Part shown: positions 24,665 through 35,800 of the stretch, one piece after another
How positions within the stretch are numbered: the first letter of the stretch is position 1
Layout: every line of letters begins with the position of its first letter
From: Litoditis marina
Lineage: Eukaryota; Nematoda; Chromadorea; Rhabditida; Rhabditidae
Length of the DNA stretch: 64,000 nt
Reading direction: 5' to 3'
NCBI GenBank assembly: GCA_964036275.1
Contig: OZ038433.1
Span: 40,643,336 to 40,707,335, forward strand
Program-made: the position numbers and the translations under genes
Notes under the pieces: model-generated
The model's database searches: none
Seen by the model: only the letters and a program-made list of their open reading frames with translations
Told to the model about the DNA's origin: nothing

Positions 24665-27007
24665 AATTTCAATCCGAGCAGTATCAATTTGTATCGTCTG
24701 TTTGTCTGTCTATTATATATTCGTCAGTGCATGACGTTATGCATGATGTAGTACCTATCCCGATGAATACAATCCGATGTACGAATCTAGTACAAAAAAT
24801 GAAAATTGGTAGCTTGTCGTGAAACCTTTGTGTCAACCTCGAACAGAAATTCATTCCATTGAAAGCATTCCTTCCTCTCTCTGTTCTCCATATTCTGTAA
24901 ACTCTTTTCTGTAAACTCTCCTGTTAGGTTTTCCTGTCAACACGTCCGTCCGTCCGTTAACTCGTTTTGTATCCTGTTTTTTCGTTTGATGGGGTTTTCG
25001 TCTTCCATGCGAAAATATCGGAATTGGGAGAATGCAAGATTTCAGGGAAGCATTGAAAACATGTTCATTCTTTGGCTCGAAGAGATTTCAATTGATGTAA
25101 TATTTTTCTCTAACATATTGTGCACCGATATGTAAAACTTTAATGACGACAATGGACCGACCGTTCTCGAAATATATCAACTGTGTCTTGTATAACTTGA
25201 ATCGGAACCATTTTCTCAAATTACTCAGATCAAATTAGAACCAAAAAAGAACTAGTGACAGTGATATTTATGTGTGCACAACATGTGAGAGTTTTCAGAA
25301 GATTTGTTTTTTATCGTTTGTTGATTGATACGTTTGTTTGTTGATTGGTTGATTGTTGGTTGACAAATGATTAGAAATGACTGGTTAGAAAAGTTTGGAA
25401 CCACTGAATCATTTTGTAGTCAAACATAAATGATTCAAGTTTATATAGTTTCGCATGAGAAACTTTGTCAAAAGCTTTATAACATCAACAGACTTTTTTT
25501 AATGTATTTTTCCAGAAGTCAATAGAACTCAAGAGCGCGCTCAGGTGCAAGACCTTTTTTCCCCATAAATTCAAACTGTTTGGTCAAAAGGCGATCTCTG
25601 AGGTTAGTCCTTAATGGGATAAGCAAACTTTTTCCCGTCACTCTGCAAACTGCGGAGGTGATAGGAATAGGTGTGGTTGTCAGTCACATTTCAATTTCCA
25701 TTTTTCCACTTCAATTTCCACACATTTCAATTTCCATTTTTCAATTTCCATCAACATTTCAATTTTTTTAATTATTTATAAATAGTTTCCCGTAAAAAAG
25801 ATTATAAAAGAATAATATCTCACGTTCATTGTAAATTTTCTGTACTTGTACAACCTCTGTTATAAAAAAATTACCCTATATGCAAATGGTTTTTTGTATC
25901 ATCTTGAACGCGTCACGCTCACGTTTTTTTTCCACAAGTGAAGATAGCATGTAGTACTACAATCCACTTCCAATTTCTACCAACACCATAATCATAGTTG
26001 GAACATAAGTAGATTGGAAGTATTTCCAAGTGTGAAGTAATCACGAAACGTGGGTTATAGGCACGCCAATTTCACAATTGAACGGTCTTCAATTTCAGCC
26101 TACATTCCAAGGCCTCAGCTAAACAACTAATTCATATAACAAGAACCATTCTGTTTACTCCTCTCATTGTTCAGTGTTGCTACTTTTGGCGTGCTACACA
26201 TTTGTGGCTTCTCATTAGTGAATATTACGGTACCTAGTTAATAAGGTCTAACTCTCACGCTCACAATACCTCGTTAATCGTCAGTGAATGATGAATCTCA
26301 CGAGTTAACTAATAGTATAGTAGGTGGGTGGCGTAGTAATCCTTCAAATTGTACTATGTAGTGTAGAACTTTTCTTGTAGTGAAATGACTAGCTAGCTTA
26401 CCTCCAGAGTTACCGTATACTTTTAAAAAGTTTGTAATATTCCACTCAATACCTATACTAATTAATGAGTAGGTTGTCGACGTTGGTAGGGTAGGTCGGT
26501 GAAATCGCGTGAAAGCTATAGTCTTCGCCAAAGGAAAGGAAGGAGGGTATTGTATATCTCAATTTTCGCTGTGTACGGAGACATGTCACTGACTGCCAGG
26601 TTTTGTAAGTTATGTGCTCTCGCAGTGCAGTAGCTAGCGCCCAGCTACAAACATTTTGCTCGCAGGCTCGATTTCGGCGAGAGACAATAATTTATAAATT
26701 TGGCACCCCTAAACTCGCAAATGCATTCAATTAATGATCCTTTAGAAATATGAAATGTTTGCAAAGTATGCAAACTAATTAGTTGACCAACATAGTTTGC
26801 TTCATAATTCGGTCATTAGCTCTCCATACAAGATGTTAATCACCACTTTGCCACAATATTGAGGAATAAAATCATGAGAGTTTGAGTTGCTCGTAGGAAT
26901 GGTTCGTGTATTTCACTGAATTTACCGTACTCTACCCGTTAGTTTTAGTTTTCCTATTTGTGGTTAACTGATCGAAATAATTGTTTTACAACAAGTTTTG
27001 TTTGCAG
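24665..27007. other. Intergenic between phosphatase and chemoreceptor, no gene seen
   Basis: AT-rich sequence with short runs of repeated CATTTCAATTTCC at 25684-25765. No phase-consistent exons. The right end, TTTGCAG at 27001-27007, is an acceptor-like site in front of the chemoreceptor start. Confidence 0.5.
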
Positions 27008-27022
27008 ACTCTCTACACCAGA

Positions 27023-30000
27023 ATGAATCCTTTTCAAGTTTACATTACTGTTTCCTATTTTGTGGCTCTGGTGCCAAATGTCGTTCTACTTGTGCTTATT
27101 CTCATTGCGACTCCTCGACAGAGTCGCGATTTTGCGGTTGTTATTTTCCATCAAACCCTGAATAATATCTCATATTCAATAATCTGTGCGTTACTCGCAC
27201 CAAGGTGGGCAAGATTGAGTAAATGAACAGATAAAGTAGAAACAAGAAAAAAATAGAGTCCGTTCCACGCTCGCCGCGGTATCTGGCGGTGTAGCAGTCC
27301 CGCCAATCTTATGAGAAGTTCATATGAGTTTTCCATGAGCTACTCATGAACTCTCAATGTTGCAGCATAGCAATCTATAGAATCTCATAAGAAACTCATG
27401 CAAATAGCTCATGGGGTATCTTATGAGATTTTTGAGGGATTGCTACGCTGGCTGTACGGCGGACCGCACGAGCTGTCAATTAATAGCTCACCCATGCCTA
27501 TCACCAACCTCTACGAACAGTCCCTCTGCGGTTGATGATCATGTGTGAATAGATACAGTAAGAATAGAGTGAAAAACGGATGAAACAGGCCGTACACGAA
27601 TTCATTCATTTAAGTTGCCTGAATCAAACTAAAAACACAGTGAGGCAAAATAAAAGAATGTCCTGCCAGCCTTCTAGATTTCGTGGAGCTCGTTCACCTC
27701 GATGATACGTCATTCCAGATTGATATTTACTCATGAAGCAGTTGTGTATATATTAGAAGGACCACTCCAACACGTTGATCTCGGTACTCTGACCTATTTG
27801 TAAGTTTTTTGTACTGTCCTCACCATTAAGTTACCAAAACACCTCGTTCACAAAAGAAAACCATTTGCATACCTCTAAATGAAAAAAAAACAATATTTAC
27901 CACATTTCATCCATTTATACGATTGGAGTTTCATTGCGGCGATGAAATTGAGCATACATCCATTCAATAGTCGGGCGAGTCCTGAATAAACAGAGAAACA
28001 ATCTATTGCAACTGTTTTAACGTCTTACTTGTCACTTCATAATTGATAGACGCATCATAGTTGAAAAACGTGCAAAACCTGGAGAAAAAAAAACGTATTT
28101 TATGTGAACTTGGTTCGTGTGTGATCGCTATGGGAAATATTCATTATTCGGTTCTTGTATTATATATCCGCTGTTTCCAGAGTCGCCATAATGATGGGCA
28201 TTTTATTAGACATGGTTTTTATAAATGCCATACCCTTTTTACATCGACTCCGAATTATTATGGGCAAGAAGACCTCTGTTTGTCAAGTGGTAGTTATTCT
28301 GATCACGGCTGATATACCATATTTAATTGCCTCGGTGAGTTTCATGTTTGTTTCTACAGTATACTGTAAGTGCGTTGATTACCTTGAGCAAATGTCTTTT
28401 CTATCATGTAGATCAATACGTTCTAATTGTTGCATACGAGTTGTTTACATTTACGTTTTTTGTGTTTTCTGATAATTTCCTGCATATTGATTTTCCAGTT
28501 CTCCTGATATCCACATCTGTAACAATAGTTTTGTTACGTACGAAAATCTCACTAAGTTCAGAAGACTTCAAATTAAATATACAGTGGTCAGTAGGGTTGT
28601 TAGAATTGGAATTGGAATTGGAATTGGAATTGGAATTGGAATTGGAATTGGAATTGAAAGAATTGAGATAATCTTCAAAAAGAATTGCAATTCCAAAATT
28701 ATTTGACATTCAAAAGAATTGGAATTGCAATTCCAATTCTTTTGAATGTCAAATAATTTTGGAATTGCAATTCCAATTCTTTTCTATGTCAAAATATATC
28801 TGGAATTGCAATTCCAATTCTTTCGTATGTCAGAACAACTGGAATTGGAATTGGAATTGACTTGATTCTCTCTCGGAATTTATACAGGTTCAATTTTCAC
28901 TAAATTACTATTGTTTTTGATGTATCAAGTTCACTTTAAAGGAAACTAACAGTTTTTGTTTGTTTCTCTGCGTTTTTCGAAAAAAACTGCCATGAAATCG
29001 GAAAAATGATTTGGAATTGGAATTGAAAATTTGAGATTTTTTGGAATTGATTGGAATTGGAATTGGAATTGACTCGGCTTTGAAAACCTGAGAGGAATTG
29101 GAATTGACAATTCTCATTCTCCAAAAACTGATTAGAATTGGAATTGGAATTGACTGGTTTTTGAAATCTAGAAAGAATTGGAATTGGAATTGAGTGGTTT
29201 CTGAAAATCCGGAAAGAATTGGAATTGGAATTGACTTGCTTTTTGGAATTGATTAACAACCCTAGTGGTCAGGAATTACATTTTGCCAAAACTAGTTCAG
29301 GTGATTTCAGTAAATTTCAGATTTGCATGCTAGAAGGGATAAGTCCGACTGTTATCTTACCTCAACTCAATGCATACGCTGACATTCAAAATGAAACTGG
29401 ACTGGTTGCCTACAATATAGCTTCGGCAAAATCAACATATATCATGGGTGAGTACGAAAAGATCAGCTATGTATATTTATACGAATGTGCTCAGTGAACG
29501 ATGAACTCAGAACTCGTTTCGACCCTGATTCAAGACGTGTTTTTGGGTTTTATCTCAGCGTTGGTTCATCATTAGTTAAACCACTCTGAAAAAATGAAAA
29601 CAGGACAAAAAGCCTCATTGACCATCTTACAGAAATATGAGATAAATAGACATTGATTCCATAACATTCAAAACATCCAAAGGACGAAATATATTTTGTT
29701 CAAATATATATCCTAATGTTCAGCTATGTAGTTCAATCAGGACAGAAGTTGTGCGTGCAAGCTTGTCCCATAGCTTATATCTCATGATATCTCATCTCGC
29801 TGCAATTTCCTCGACAAAATGAAACACAGAAAATGACACATGTTCAAATGGACTAAGTTCAAGCGCGGTAACAATATGAATTATACTGAAGTCAATTGCA
29901 CAGTCACGTTAACATGTAAAACACAGTAAAACTCAGAAACATGCACTGACTCATTAGAATGTTAACTTAACGTGACTATTTCATTTAATTCTAGTATAGC

Positions 30001-31505
30001 CAGTGAGCACCTCATGCGCTATTTCCGTTACTTTATTCAGCGTTTCCGTCACTTCATTGAGTGTAAAGTAGATCGGTATCAACAATTAGTTGAGCGTTGT
30101 CATACAAGCATCGTGTTTTCGAGAAAGAATTTTAATTTTCCAGTTTTTTCCAAATTCAATTTTGTATACGGGATTGTTCTCTAACAGGCGAGACATTAAC
30201 TGAAACCCGCAGGTGTGGCTCGCGAGGTGCTCACCAGCCTAAGCAGATTGAGACCAAGGTTTGCACGTTGGCCGGTACTCCTGCACAGGGAATCTACAAC
30301 AAAATGAACAATACAATAATTCGCCAAACGCTTTGCATAATTGCTTATATTCACTAAAAAAGTCTCATGTACAGTTCACCAGATCTGAATTCTAATCTTT
30401 AATCTATTTAATCAGATATAATCTAAACATCTGACTTCCAAACAATCCACCTGACACAACTAATATTGTTATAGTGCTAACTCATCTGGGCCCGATTATC
30501 GTGATCCTAGTGGCTGTGTTCGTGAGATGGAGGTCGAAGAGTCTGCTGTCAAGCACGAACAGCACTGCTACCATCAGAATGCATCGACGATTGCTCAAGG
30601 TTAATCATCAGTAAACTCGTTCACCTAGCTCAAAACTTTTGACTTCAAAACACTCGAAAGAACGTTGTATATGCCATTCTTCCACTTCGTATACGAAACT
30701 GGTACCGAGAAGAGCTTAGGATTGTTATACTTTACAAAACCTAGTTTTGAATACTTGAAAAACACGATGCACTGTTCCTGTTATTTAACAACACAGTTGA
30801 ATAGTTTGTAAAGATGGTACTTCCAACAGAAGTCAGTTTTCAAAGTAAGCTTTTCAAGGCGTTCACCATACAAGCCTGCATTCCTATGCTTTCCATCCTG
30901 GCAACTTCCCCAACGCTTCTTGCTTATTACAATGTAAGTTTTCTAATCGAAGTCAGACATTAATAGAAAAGAGGAGAGCGAGTGCGTAACTTACGTTATT
31001 TCGAAAAACTTTTGTCAGAGGCGTTCAATTTTCGTATTGCATTCTCTAACTGAAAATATCTAGTTTTCTCTCAGGTAATTATCAAGCTGATAACGTGAAA
31101 GGATACTGTAGTCTCTCATGAACGAGTGGTTAACTGTATAATTGAGATCAATTACAGTGTTCACAACAGTTCACTACCCAATGCTTCGAGAACAACGGCA
31201 TAATCGGTTTGAATCAGAGTCGAAACAATTGCGAGCACCCTTCCCTGAGCACATACTTTCCTAAAACCATAGCACTAGTTTCATTTCAGATTTGCCACAT
31301 CCCATTCTCCGAGTATTTCGCGTTCGGCATGAGTCCGGTGTTAATAGTTCTACACACGATCATCAGTATTGAGTTCATTAGTTACTACAAGACGGGATTG
31401 AGAAAGTTACTGAGTTTGAACGTAACTTCCGGGGGGATGGTCGCTAGCGGCGCACCATCGTTTCAACGAACGCGGGTTCGATCCCTCACCGCGGTTACCG
31501 CCTAA
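27023..31505 (+). CDS. Serpentine (seven-transmembrane) chemoreceptor, nematode Str-like
   Basis: Eight exons: 27023-27204, 27719-27799, 28181-28365, 28412-28586, 29311-29447, 30475-30598, 30850-30933 and 31290-31505. Exon 1 holds TM1 (FVALVPNVVLLVLILIATP) and the start of TM2. Later exons carry hydrophobic segments VAIMMGILLDMVFINAI, VVVILITADIPYLIASV, VLIVAYELFTFTFFVFS, LGPIIVILVAVFVRW, FTIQACIPMLSILATSP and SPVLIVLHTIISIEFIS. The RMHRRLLK-to-TIQACIP junction is typical of the third loop and TM6 in nematode chemoreceptors. ATG follows TTTGCAG, so trans-splicing is likely. The exon 4 donor is uncertain because a hAT-like MITE begins six bases after it. The C-terminal tail after LNVTS comes from a tRNA-like insertion. 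Subfamily not resolved. Confidence 0.75.
27286..27464. repeat. Imperfect inverted repeat in chemoreceptor intron 1
   Basis: GTAGCAGTCCCGCCAATCTT at the left mirrors the complement of the right end near 27464 (AGCAATCCCTCAAAAATCTC), with repeated CTCATGA/TCATGAG steps between. It is probably a decayed fold-back MITE. Confidence 0.4.
28592..29264. mobile_element. hAT-like MITE with expanded GGAATT satellite, perfect 8-bp TSD
   Basis: The termini TAGGGTTGTTA and TAACAACCCTA are perfect inverted repeats. Both sides carry GTGGTCAG (28584-28591 and 29265-29272), an 8-bp target duplication typical of hAT transposons. The interior is largely GGAATT repeats plus diverged ~60-bp units with AATTGCAATTCCAATTC. 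It sits at the exon 4 donor of the chemoreceptor. It has no coding capacity; the LELELE frame is satellite. Confidence 0.85.
31432..31500 (+). mobile_element. tRNA-like/SINE fragment exonised in the chemoreceptor tail
   Basis: GATGGTCGCTAGCGG followed by GGGTTCGATCCC matches a degenerate A-box and a good B-box (GGTTCGATCCC) at tRNA-like spacing. Stem pairing is poor, so it is not a functional tRNA. It is read in frame as the last ~20 residues of the receptor. Confidence 0.45.
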
Positions 31506-32417
31506 AGAACTACCGCCTGAAGAACTGGGTTGAAGTGAATCATCACCTTCATTTCATAAGTACAACAATACAATTACAGTAATATACAAGCATACTAAGC
31601 TTTATTTTCCATACCTTCAGTAACTACTGGAAGCGAGTGAGATACTCACTCGGAACGTGTGGTATCATGACATGTTTTTTTCTCAATTCGAAATCAATTC
31701 AAGCATGTACTACGTGACTATCTTCAATATTTTTTCAAACTTTTTTTTATTATTTTCCTTCATCACATCTCGAAATTCACGTGGATGGCGAATAAACGTT
31801 CTTATTTGCGTTGTGAGTCTGTGAAATATGTTTCTTTTGTATATTCATACTTAAAATTATGTGTTATAGTGTATAGTAGAAGTAAATTGAATAGTCACGT
31901 AAAGTTAGCATTCTAATGAGGAATCGTGCACTTTGTCATTGCACATTTATGAGTTATGCTGTGTTTAACATGTTTCACGTGACGATGCAGTTGACTTACA
32001 TCACACGGATACTTTCTGCTGAAAAAAAACATAACCTTGTATGAAGCGTGAGATAAATTGAGATGAGATGAATTCACCTAATGCGTATTTGTCACTATTC
32101 GGCAGAACTGAAAGATTAGAGCAGTGTCTGATTCAATGACCTACACTCTGATGAATACAAATCAGTCAGACGCTTGTAACTTCTTACTTTGAACGCTACT
32201 ACACCATCCACGAATAGAAATGATTTCTTATATACTCTTAAACCGTTTAAAATCACATATCAACCAAAATTCAGTTGTTTTTAAATTTTCCGACATTTGA
32301 TATTTTCTGGGACCTCTGATATTACCGTGACCTTCACACGGAGCGTGATCGATTCGTGTCGTGATCGATTGTTTTCATATTGTTCATTTTCACATGTGAA
32401 GAGTATCAATGAAACCT
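31506..32417. other. Intergenic between convergent chemoreceptor and kinase genes
   Basis: AT-rich; no coding signal seen. A perfect hairpin begins at its right edge (32418). Confidence 0.5.
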
Positions 32418-32537
32418 GAGGCCGTATGCATGAAACATCCCGGGCCGGGTTGGGATGCTAACCCGCGCTATTTCCCGGCCTATTGAGGTCGGCATAGCAT
32501 CCCAACCCGGCCCGGGATGTTTCATGCATACGGCCTC
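32418..32537. repeat. Perfect GC-rich hairpin, 43-bp arms
   Basis: 32418-32460 and 32495-32537 are exact inverted repeats (GAGGCCGTATGCATGAAACA inward) with a 34-bp loop. The arms contain CCCGGGCCGGGTTGGG and stand out from the AT-rich background. Confidence 0.9.
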
Positions 32538-32824
32538 CGAATGGGATCACCAGATTTGAGTTTTAGTTTGATCTGCTCACTAATCATTCTTCTCAAAGTG
32601 CAACTAGAATGTAGCGGGTTATAGTTTTCGTGGTTGTTATCGACAATTTGTACGCGTTTTTCTACCCTATGTTGTCTCCATTTGTCTCGGGTACCATTTA
32701 TATATATTGTGCTTTTGGCGAATATTCGTTCCTGATCAGTCTCAGAGCCATATTAGAAAGGTTAACAACATGCATCAGCGTCCCAGTGAATTCACTTTAT
32801 TCAACCAAAATGAACGAGCCACCA

Positions 32825-32830
32825 TTTATT
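32825..32830 (-). terminator. Polyadenylation signal of the SH2-kinase gene
   Basis: AATAAA on the minus strand, 16 bases after the kinase stop codon (32847-32849). Confidence 0.65.
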
Positions 32831-32846
32831 GTAGAATGACTGCCGT

Positions 32847-35800
32847 TTAATCGTCGCCCTGTCTCGAGGCGTTTCCCTTGTGTTTCTTGGCCTTTGCGTT
32901 GAAGTCGGGTCGAGCGATGCCCAGTCCCCTCTGCAGATGCTTGGAGATATCGGCCTGTGTCATACGCTCATTCGGACTCTCCGCCCAGCATTTCGTCTGG
33001 AAGAAGGGATATTCATAAAAGATTGTTATGGCTTGTTACGTCATGTTACTGAAACTATTGTTATTTTATATGTTATGATTGTTATGACCACACATTGTTG
33101 TGTCACGTTGTACTTATGTACAACTAATTGATGTGAGCATATTAGCAAATTCGTTGGAATGAAGAAAAAGCATTCGAACCATTCTCAAGCTCAACATTTC
33201 GACGACACAAGAAGAGGAAGAGCAAGTAAGAAGAAGAAGAGGAGAGGAACACCACAAAAGTACTTATTTCTTAATTCTTAACAGAAAACTCTTAATTGAA
33301 TACTATAGCTGTCTGAAAGCAAGCAAATAGACAATACCAACCTTGACGATTCTGGCAACTTCGGGATGGATGTTGTACGGAAGTTCCATCCGATAGCCCT
33401 CCTTCACTCCATTGTTCACCTCGGCAACGGACATGCCCGGGTACGGCTCGATCCCGTTGTTGTAGATCTCCCACACCATTATACCTGAATGTACAACAGT
33501 TACGCTAAGTTAGCTAAAGTTGCAAAGAAAGTTCTGCTTTAGGTTTTTTTAGGCCTCAGCAACCTTTAATCAGAACATAGACCTCACTAAGTGAACCAAA
33601 AATTTCATTGGAATCTTAACCAGCATGTTCATCAACAGAATTGCTTTGGAGTGGTAGAAAAGAGAAGAAAAAACCGGAAATATTTTGACCTACCAAAACT
33701 CCAGACATCGGTCTTCTGTGAGTACATGGCCGTTTTCAGTGTTTCGGGTGCCAGCCAGCGAATGGGAACTCTCTTGTGGGGGTCCATTTGGTAGACTGTT
33801 CCCTCGCGAGACAGACCGAAATCCGCGATTTTAACCTGAAAAAGAAATCAATAACAATGAATTTATCGATTTTGTTGATGACAACTGTATGATACTGGGA
33901 GCTATTCATATACTATATACTGGGAGCTATTCCTATACTATATACTTGATACTGGGAGCTATTACATAGATGAAAATTTTGATACTGGGAGCTATTCCAT
34001 AGATGAAAATTATTCGAAACTAATCATCAGTAAGAGCTTACTTAAAACAGGAGGCCTGGAGCTGAGTTTGAGAACAAATTGAAAGTTCGCAATTGAAGCC
34101 TAAATAACTAACTAATAATTGAAATGTTTTTGTAATCAACAACTATCTAGTGAGAGATCAAAATGAAACGAACGTACGTTGCCATTTCCATAGAGACAGT
34201 TCCTGGAGGCGATATCACGATGTAGAACGTTCTTGCTGTGCATGTACTCGATGCCCCACGATGCCTGCAACAAATTTCTAATTTTGCCAAAAACAATCCA
34301 GTGTAACACTCCATGTCGAATAACAGTCTGGCTTTTTGATCTCATTCTGGACAATGGTGAAAAATACTGTATACTTTGCTATTATAGACGTATGTGCAAT
34401 CAAGAAAGTTGAGAAGCCTTATATTGATAACTGATACCTGCAGAACCATTTCATTCTTTTTCTCCAGAGGTTGTTCTTGCTTCTGAAGGTACGAATCCAG
34501 GGCTCCACAATTGGCCTGAAACAAAGTAAGGTTTGTATCACATTGGACAAGAAGATACTTTCACCGGACAAGAATACAGTACACTATTTTTTATGAAAGT
34601 ACAATAAACAACACGTGTAAAAAAGGAAGTGACAAAATAACCGAAAAAGTACAATATGCGACACGTGAAACATGTGCTATATAGGAAGCCGGTGTTAACT
34701 GTACACGATGTCTTGGTTGCGGTTTCTGAGGATGGCCTACTCGTGAAATCAAAAACAATGATGTCTATGTCACGTATATCAAACTACAACTCGTCATGGG
34801 CAGGCCCATATTGATAACTGATAGTGCCAGCTGGTGACCATTTACCCACCAGTTCCATGAGTACCATCAGTGGTTCCTGTCCAGCCGCCACTCCATAGAA
34901 CCGAACAACATTCGGGTGGTCGAAGTTTCGCATCAAACGAGCCTCGGCCATAATTTCCTTGATCTGTTCCTTCGTCAACGACTCCAACTTGGCCTGAACA
35001 AATACATTTATTTTTATGACACCATAGAAAAACATTGAATATTTAACATTAACATTACATACTCACATAATATAATTACATAACAATAACATAGAGAATG
35101 GCGACAAGAAAAAGAATGTTTAACGAAAATGTTGCTATCGTTCGGAAAACCACATTCATTATGCTAAAACCGATAAAATGACGAATACCGCTCATCTGTT
35201 GTTCAGCTGCATCCCAAGAACTGAATAAGATGTCATGTCAGATGCGCGGATTTTCTTTTTGCTGGATATTTATCGCGCCACAGTCACTTGCGCGGAAAAA
35301 AGTTGTGCGGAAAAAAAGTGCGCAGGTGTCACTTGCGCGAAAATGAGTTGCGCGAACATTTCTGCGCTAGCTTTATTTTGGACCGCAGGTAGGATTTATG
35401 TCGGGCACCATGCCCCTGGCATGACAGTCTGCGCACACTCGGAATGTTACACAAGGAACAGATTATAATAAACACGTGAACAAAATGGAAGAATGTTTTG
35501 GAAATTCAATAGAAAAATAGAGAGAAAATCAAGGACCTTTTACCCCTGAGACTTACCCCAGAGGAATTTAGAGAGAAAACCAACGACCTTTGACCCCTGA
35601 GATTTACCCCAGAGGAATTTAGAGAGAAAATCACTGACCTTTGACCCCTCCCAGAGGAATTTAGAGAGAAAACCAACGACCTCTGACCCCTGAGACTTAC
35701 CCCAGAGGAATTTAGAGAGAAAACCAACGACCTCTGACCCCTGAGACTTACCCCAGAGGAATTTAGAGAGAAAACCAACGACCTCTGACCCCTGAGACTT

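Noticed and set aside
28413..28709. Asn/Ser repeat ORF on minus strand and Leu/Glu repeat on plus strand
   Set aside because: Frames through the GGAATT satellite in the hAT-like MITE.
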